Shown here one piece after another: positions 59,899 through 64,000 of a DNA stretch of 64,000 nucleotides. The stretch comes from Misgurnus anguillicaudatus (lineage: Eukaryota > Chordata > Actinopteri > Cypriniformes > Cobitidae), in assembly GCF_027580225.2 (NCBI RefSeq), contig NC_073339.2:43469501-43533500 (forward strand), written 5' to 3'. Numbering within the stretch: position 1 is the first letter of the stretch; each line of letters opens with the position of its first letter. The notes under the pieces are model-generated. The model made no database searches. It had not been told where the DNA came from and saw only the letters and a program-made list of their open reading frames with translations. A program made the translations under genes and the position numbers.

Positions 59899-60383
59899 CT
59901 GTGGAAAACAGCAAATTATTTGTTTTACTATACAAGCAGTTGAAGTTGAATTGACAAAGTTTTAAAAAGTATTCGGAAATAACAATGAGGAATTGCATAA
60001 CGCTGCTTCTGGTTATTACAATGCAGCTTGGTCTGTATATTCTCACTAGGCTATTTCTTCTGTCTGTAATGCATGTTTACTTCTCTCTAAACGTAGATTT
60101 TAGGGTCAAGGTCCATGTCTGGATTTCTTCAGTGCCTTGAGGGTTTTCTTGTGGGTCTTCTAAGGTCAAACCTAAGCCTGATTTTTATGTATGCGTGCGT
60201 GCATTTGTGTGGGCGCATTCTGAGGGCCATTTCATTAAATTCAGACACGGTAAAGACTGAGTAATGCCGTAAACATCCATTTAACGGCCTCGCTTGAAAA
60301 TGGACTCTTAAAATCATTGTTGCACCGCGAGTGAGTTAGTGTGGCATTCCCTCATTACTTCATGATGTGTCACGGACACTTAC

Positions 60384-60451
60384 CACCATATTATAAGCTT
60401 CGGGGACTTCGATCTCAAACTGGAACTTTCCGCCAAGGTAATAGCCTTCGT
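60384..60451 (-). CDS. ube2f: ube2f internal exon (E2 core beta-sheet)
   Basis: This 68-bp exon completes a split aspartate codon and reads [19 protein letters not shown] and then NMV, the central beta-sheet of the UBC fold. The acceptor is TCAATAG and the donor is the consensus GTAAGT. Its entry phase is 1 and its exit phase is 0. The downstream exon begins PPKVKC, giving the continuous family motif from YNMV into PPKVKC. Confidence 0.96.
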
Positions 60452-60459
60452 CTATTGAG

Positions 60460-61013
60460 ACATTTTAAAGAAATAAAAGGTTATGTTTTGAATCTCAAAG
60501 GTAATAAAAAGTGTACTATTGCAATCCATGCCACCGCTATAATTATATTCACGTTAGGTCAGATAACCGATGTATGTTTATTATTAAGACATTTACATTT
60601 TTGCAGCTGCCACTAAAATGGACATTAGTTTGTTTTTAAAGCGAGAAAAACACTAAAAATGAAATTAAATTAATTGGTTTTAATGTACAGGACGAAATGT
60701 GAACTACTATTCATCTGAGATTTGCAAAAGACATAAAAACATAACATAACAAAATCATAAAAAGCTGAAAACTAAATTATTACAACAATTAACCTCTTTA
60801 TGAGGAAATTGCTCTTTTGGAAAATGCAGATAACTGCATAAATATTCAAAATGCCGATAAAATTATTTCTTAAATCCCAACACAGGTAAAGCACTATATA
60901 CACATTACAACAGAATCTGTAGTTGACATATCTGCATTTTTGCACAATACATACAACTGTTCAGCCCAGCACTTATACTGCATATAAACAGATCAACTTA
61001 AGCTACACTCCAA
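60460..61013. other. ube2f intron, no recognised element
   Basis: AT-rich, no supported feature. Confidence 0.4.
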
Positions 61014-61015
61014 AA

Positions 61016-61435
61016 AATGATTTTCGATATAAAAAATTATTAGTAATTTGGTCTTGTTTTCAGTAAAAATATCTAAAAATTCTTAAATTAAGATGCTTTT
61101 TCTTGATGAGCAAAACGACCCCAAAAAATAAGTCTAGTTTTTAGACCAAAAATATCAGATTTTGTGCATAAAACAAGCAAAAAAATCTGCCAATAGGGTA
61201 AGAAAATTTTTCTTGAATTTTTCTTGAATTTAGTAAATGTAGTAATTTTTTTACTTACCCCATTGGCAGATTTTTTACTTGTTTTATGCACAAAATCACT
61301 TAAATTTGATATTTTGGGTCTAAAAACTTTTTTGGGTCATTTTGCTCAAGAAAAAGCATCTTAATTTACAAATTTTTAGATATTTTTACTGAAAACAAGA
61401 CAAAAAATATTACGAAAATGTTTTCTTGAAATTCT
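61016..61435. mobile_element. CACTGC palindromic MITE, right end truncated
   Basis: Left end CACTCCAAAAAATGATTTTC, preceded by TA. Both arms are present as far as AATATTACGAAAATG. Confidence 0.75.
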
Positions 61436-61519
61436 GGTATAATAATCAAGGACTTTGCTGCTGTAACATGGCTGCAGGAGACACAATGATATTACGTAGT
61501 CTCCTTAGTAACTTTCAAT

Positions 61520-62026
61520 TAGGGATCGACCGATATGGATTTTTCAGTGCCGATACAGATTTCTGTTTCATCAGCCTTAGCCGATGACCGATACAGGCTG
61601 CCGATTTTCTTGAGCCGATATTTGGAGCCGATACTGGTTTTGCTCACTCAATTTACATCATAAAAATTATGTAAAAAATGGCATGTTGTTAAAAAGAGAT
61701 GTTATTAGTTTGCACAGTTCTTACATTTATTGTAGTCTTGGACTAGTCTAATCCCTGTCCAGGAAACCGCCCCATAGAGATGAAAAAAACCCCACTTTGT
61801 TCAGCTATGATCAGCTGTTAAGCCGAGCTTTCAATGTTGTCGTGAAAAGGTTGGTTGTTTTTAGTCGCATGACCTGCAATCGCTTGCGTGTTCCAGCACT
61901 CTGTCTGTAAATTATGCCGGAAAAATCGGCAAACACGGCAGCCATGTATCGGCCGATGCCGATACACATAAAACTCGCAAATATCGGCCCGATATATTGG
62001 CCGGCCGATATATCGGTCTATCACTA
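61520..62026. mobile_element. hAT MITE with CCGATA-rich ends, perfect TSD CTTTCAAT
   Basis: The left end is TAGGGATCGACCGATAT and the right end is ATATCGGTCTATCACTA. CTTTCAAT is duplicated exactly at 61512-61519 and 62027-62034. It is 507 bp, in a ube2f intron, and carries many CCGATA motifs. Confidence 0.94.
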
Positions 62027-62444
62027 CTTTCAATGCTAATTGTCTAATCAGATTCAATGTATTATGCTAAGCTAAGCTAAAAGTGGTAGATCAAGAATGG
62101 ATTCCATAATGGTAAAAATCAAATGTTTAACTCTTGGGGAACTGGAAAATAAGCATATTTTCAAAAAAATTGAGTGTCCCTTTAACCTTGAAAAACACAT
62201 GGTGGTAACAGTTAATACGGTTCCAAAAAAACGTTTTCGATAACACAATCTGGTTGCACAACAAGAGGTACGTAATACCATCACGCATCAAGCTATACAA
62301 GAAATGCAAAGCAGAAGTGAATTCCTCTCAAACCACGCTTTCAAGTCATTCAGTATTTCTTATATCGCAATATATATACACACACACAAAATGGTAATGT
62401 ATATTGTGCAAAATATCATGCAAACACTTTGCTTTTTGAATCAC

Positions 62445-62510
62445 CTGGAGAAATGGCCAGCTGGAAGTGATGGAGTTTATTTTCATCAGGAAAAGTCACT
62501 TTACAGGTAT
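62445..62510 (-). CDS. ube2f: ube2f internal exon (TCKVTFPDENKLHHFQLAIS)
   Basis: This 66-bp exon reads TCKVTFPDENKLHHFQLAIS and then P, corresponding to the UBE2F stretch before the GYY motif. The acceptor is TTTTTGCAG and the donor is CCAG before GTGATT. It enters and leaves in phase 1. The codon split with the upstream exon gives Asn, where I recall Cys in human UBE2F. Confidence 0.94.
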
Positions 62511-62635
62511 CTGCAAAAAGGATATATTATTAGAAACAAACAGATTTGTGCATCATTTGACAAAAAAGTTAAAAAGACTAATTAAGGTGCTTTTTTGAAA
62601 CACTTTTATGAAAGAAATGACCCGGATGTACTTAC

Positions 62636-62665
62636 TTGGAAGGTTGGACTCTAGTTCAGCGACCT
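62636..62665 (-). CDS. ube2f: ube2f short exon (VAELESNLP), most upstream exon in the window
   Basis: This 30-bp exon reads VAELESNLP after a split glutamate codon, matching EVAELEANLP of vertebrate UBE2F. The acceptor is CTTGTAG and the donor is the consensus GTAAGT. The gene is cut by the window edge: the N-terminal exons (about 40 residues, including the UBA3-docking tail and the VRDKLL segment) were not found between 62666 and 64000 and should lie beyond it. Confidence 0.92.
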
Positions 62666-62879
62666 CTACAAGCACAAATCAAATAGTAAATAATCAGCAC
62701 TAAAAGTAACAACCTAGTTAAAACCAACAAACCAGTAAATAAACATAAGACACAGTACATTTATATATTTATTCAGTTTTATTTGTTACTGAATTTGTTG
62801 CCAACATGGTCTCGGAAACACATATACGCGAGACGGCTATAAGCAGCTATATATGGCCATCTGCGTTCCTTCAATACCA

Positions 62880-63110
62880 GCTGTAAATGTTAAGCTGGGC
62901 TGGATCCAATAAAGAAACCAGTCTAAGTGGTTGGCTGTGGATGGGAACTGCTCTTTAAGCTGCCGGTAATGGCACGCAGACTCCTCCTCTCTCTCGGTTA
63001 TAAATAGAGCAGTCCTGATCTGGCTTGAATCACATGTCTACTTCAGCAGTACTGGCACCATAACAGACTGACAGAACAGAGTCATCCTATAAGTTAACAC
63101 TATCCTCAAC
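62880..63110 (+). promoter_or_regulatory. Candidate TATA-box promoter inside a ube2f intron
   Basis: A perfect TATAAATA lies at 62999-63006, following a CCAAT-like ATCCAATAAAG around 62900 and a pyrimidine tract. About 30 bases downstream begins a non-repetitive segment. The plus orientation is opposite to ube2f. No open reading frame of note follows, so this could be a non-coding start or chance. Confidence 0.2.
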
Positions 63111-63159
63111 GTGATTTCAACATTTACACTCATTCGGGTAATCAAGATTGATGCATCAC

Positions 63160-63300
63160 ATTGCATTGAATACATCTATAAGATATATCTACGCATTCGG
63201 CAAAAGCTTTTATTTAAAGTAACTTAGTGCATTCATTTTTAAATCATTATGTGTGTTTTCTGATTGCTAATGCAATGCTCTAACAATTGAGCTATAGGAA
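63160..63300 (-). mobile_element. tRNA-derived SINE, minus orientation, diverged
   Basis: On the minus strand, CTATAGCTCAATTGTTAGAG and a tail near AAGTTACTTTAAATAAAAGC keep the order of the HAmo-like SINE. Confidence 0.6.
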
Positions 63301-63304
63301 CACA

Positions 63305-63356
63305 TATTGCGATGTTTATTGTATCGTGAGGTTTTTGGTGATACCCAGCCCTAAGA
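63305..63356. mobile_element. hAT end fragment
   Basis: GGTGATACCCAGCCCTAAG resembles hAT termini ending in CAGCCCTA. Confidence 0.4.
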
Positions 63357-63851
63357 GACAAAGTTATTCCAAATTGGAAACTTAACAGGAACTAATGGGA
63401 ATTATTGAAAAATGTTTATAAACTAAAAGCACATCAATATACAAACATAAATAAACATTTTGTTTGGTCATAAGCAGACATGCATGCAAGGTAATACAAA
63501 TTTGGAGGAATTCTGAGGAATTTGATCAAAAATCCTTCAGAAATTATTCTAATATTAATGATTTCAAAACGATTTTTGATTATATAAATGCAGGCATGAT
63601 GATCATCTTTCGAAAACATTATAACAGTAATGTGTTCAAACTTTTGGGTGGTCTTGGTTACTTTTTTTAATTATCTCACCTAAATGTTTTCTCAGTCAGT
63701 GTATTTATCTTTACGATGGTATAATGTTGTTGCACAATAGCTTACACACAGCATAAGGAATTTGTAAACAAATTTTTGTAATTTTGACATATTTTGTGTG
63801 CAGGAATCAAGAAATTATCTGTGCATGTTATGGAAGAATGCAATTTTTACA

Positions 63852-63962
63852 AATTCCCATTTATTCCCATTAATTCCCATATAATCCTGTTAATTCCCAT
63901 ATAATCCTGTTAATTCCCATATAATCCTGTTAATTCCCATATATTCCAGTTAATTCCCATAG
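63852..63962 (+). repeat. 20-bp minisatellite
   Basis: About four units of TAATTCCCATATAATCCTGT with variants, preceded by shorter TTCCCATTTA-like units. Confidence 0.93.
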
Positions 63963-64000
63963 AACATTTCCAGCCTTGAAATTTTCTGGAATTTTGCAAA

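Noticed and set aside
59525..60046. 173-codon minus-strand open frame containing [15 protein letters not shown]
   Set aside because: It crosses ube2f exon 59828-59898 in a shifted frame. The correct frame gives the HPN and GEIC motifs with proper splice sites.
62304..62585. Plus-strand open frame of 93 codons
   Set aside because: It is antisense to ube2f exon 62445-62510, which has clear splice sites and family identity on the minus strand.

Overview
The window is vertebrate nuclear DNA, most likely from a cypriniform (carp/zebrafish-like) teleost. The evidence is AT-rich, intron-rich sequence; HAmo-type tRNA-derived SINE copies ending in a GCTTTGGATAAAAG-like tail; dense short hAT elements with 8-bp target-site duplications (TSDs); many TTAA-flanked MITEs; and large microsatellites. 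No prokaryotic-style genes, operons or CRISPR arrays are present.

Only two host genes can be supported, both on the minus strand in the right-hand quarter. Positions 53609-62665 carry the last eight coding exons of ube2f, the NEDD8-conjugating E2 enzyme. The exons have canonical splice sites and compatible phases, and they cover roughly the last 145 residues. The N-terminal exons lie beyond position 64000. About 3 kb downstream of the ube2f stop codon, on the same strand, is a signal-peptide exon (50637-50733) with a clear splice donor and a CpG-rich promoter region upstream. In mammals RAMP1 neighbours UBE2F, so a RAMP1-like gene is the best hypothesis. Its later exons were not recognised in the remaining 50 kb, so I leave it unnamed.

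Most of the rest is intron or intergenic DNA built from transposable elements. By region: 1-8.4 kb, TTAA and TA MITEs in unannotated DNA; 8.4-15.5 kb, nested elements and a recent 593-bp tandem duplication; 15.9-18.7 kb, a satellite array that seems to be an internally amplified TTAA MITE; 18.7-24.4 kb, mostly unclassified DNA with a foldback MITE and possible conserved non-coding DNA; 24.5-28.1 kb, a four-level nest of DNA transposons; 28.5-39.5 kb, scattered MITEs, a large foldback element and possible conserved non-coding blocks; 39.8-43.7 kb, a (TG)n/(TC)n microsatellite followed by a 3.3-kb GACA/GATA-type array with a 1.3-kb higher-order duplication; 44-50 kb, MITEs and SINEs; 50.6-62.7 kb, the two genes, with several young hAT and foldback insertions in the ube2f introns; 62.7-64 kb, ube2f intron with a SINE, a candidate TATA promoter and a 20-bp minisatellite.

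I found no new multi-gene system. The most interesting points are the transposon chronology that can be read from exact TSDs and empty sites, the MITE-to-satellite conversion, and the linkage of ube2f to a signal-peptide gene.
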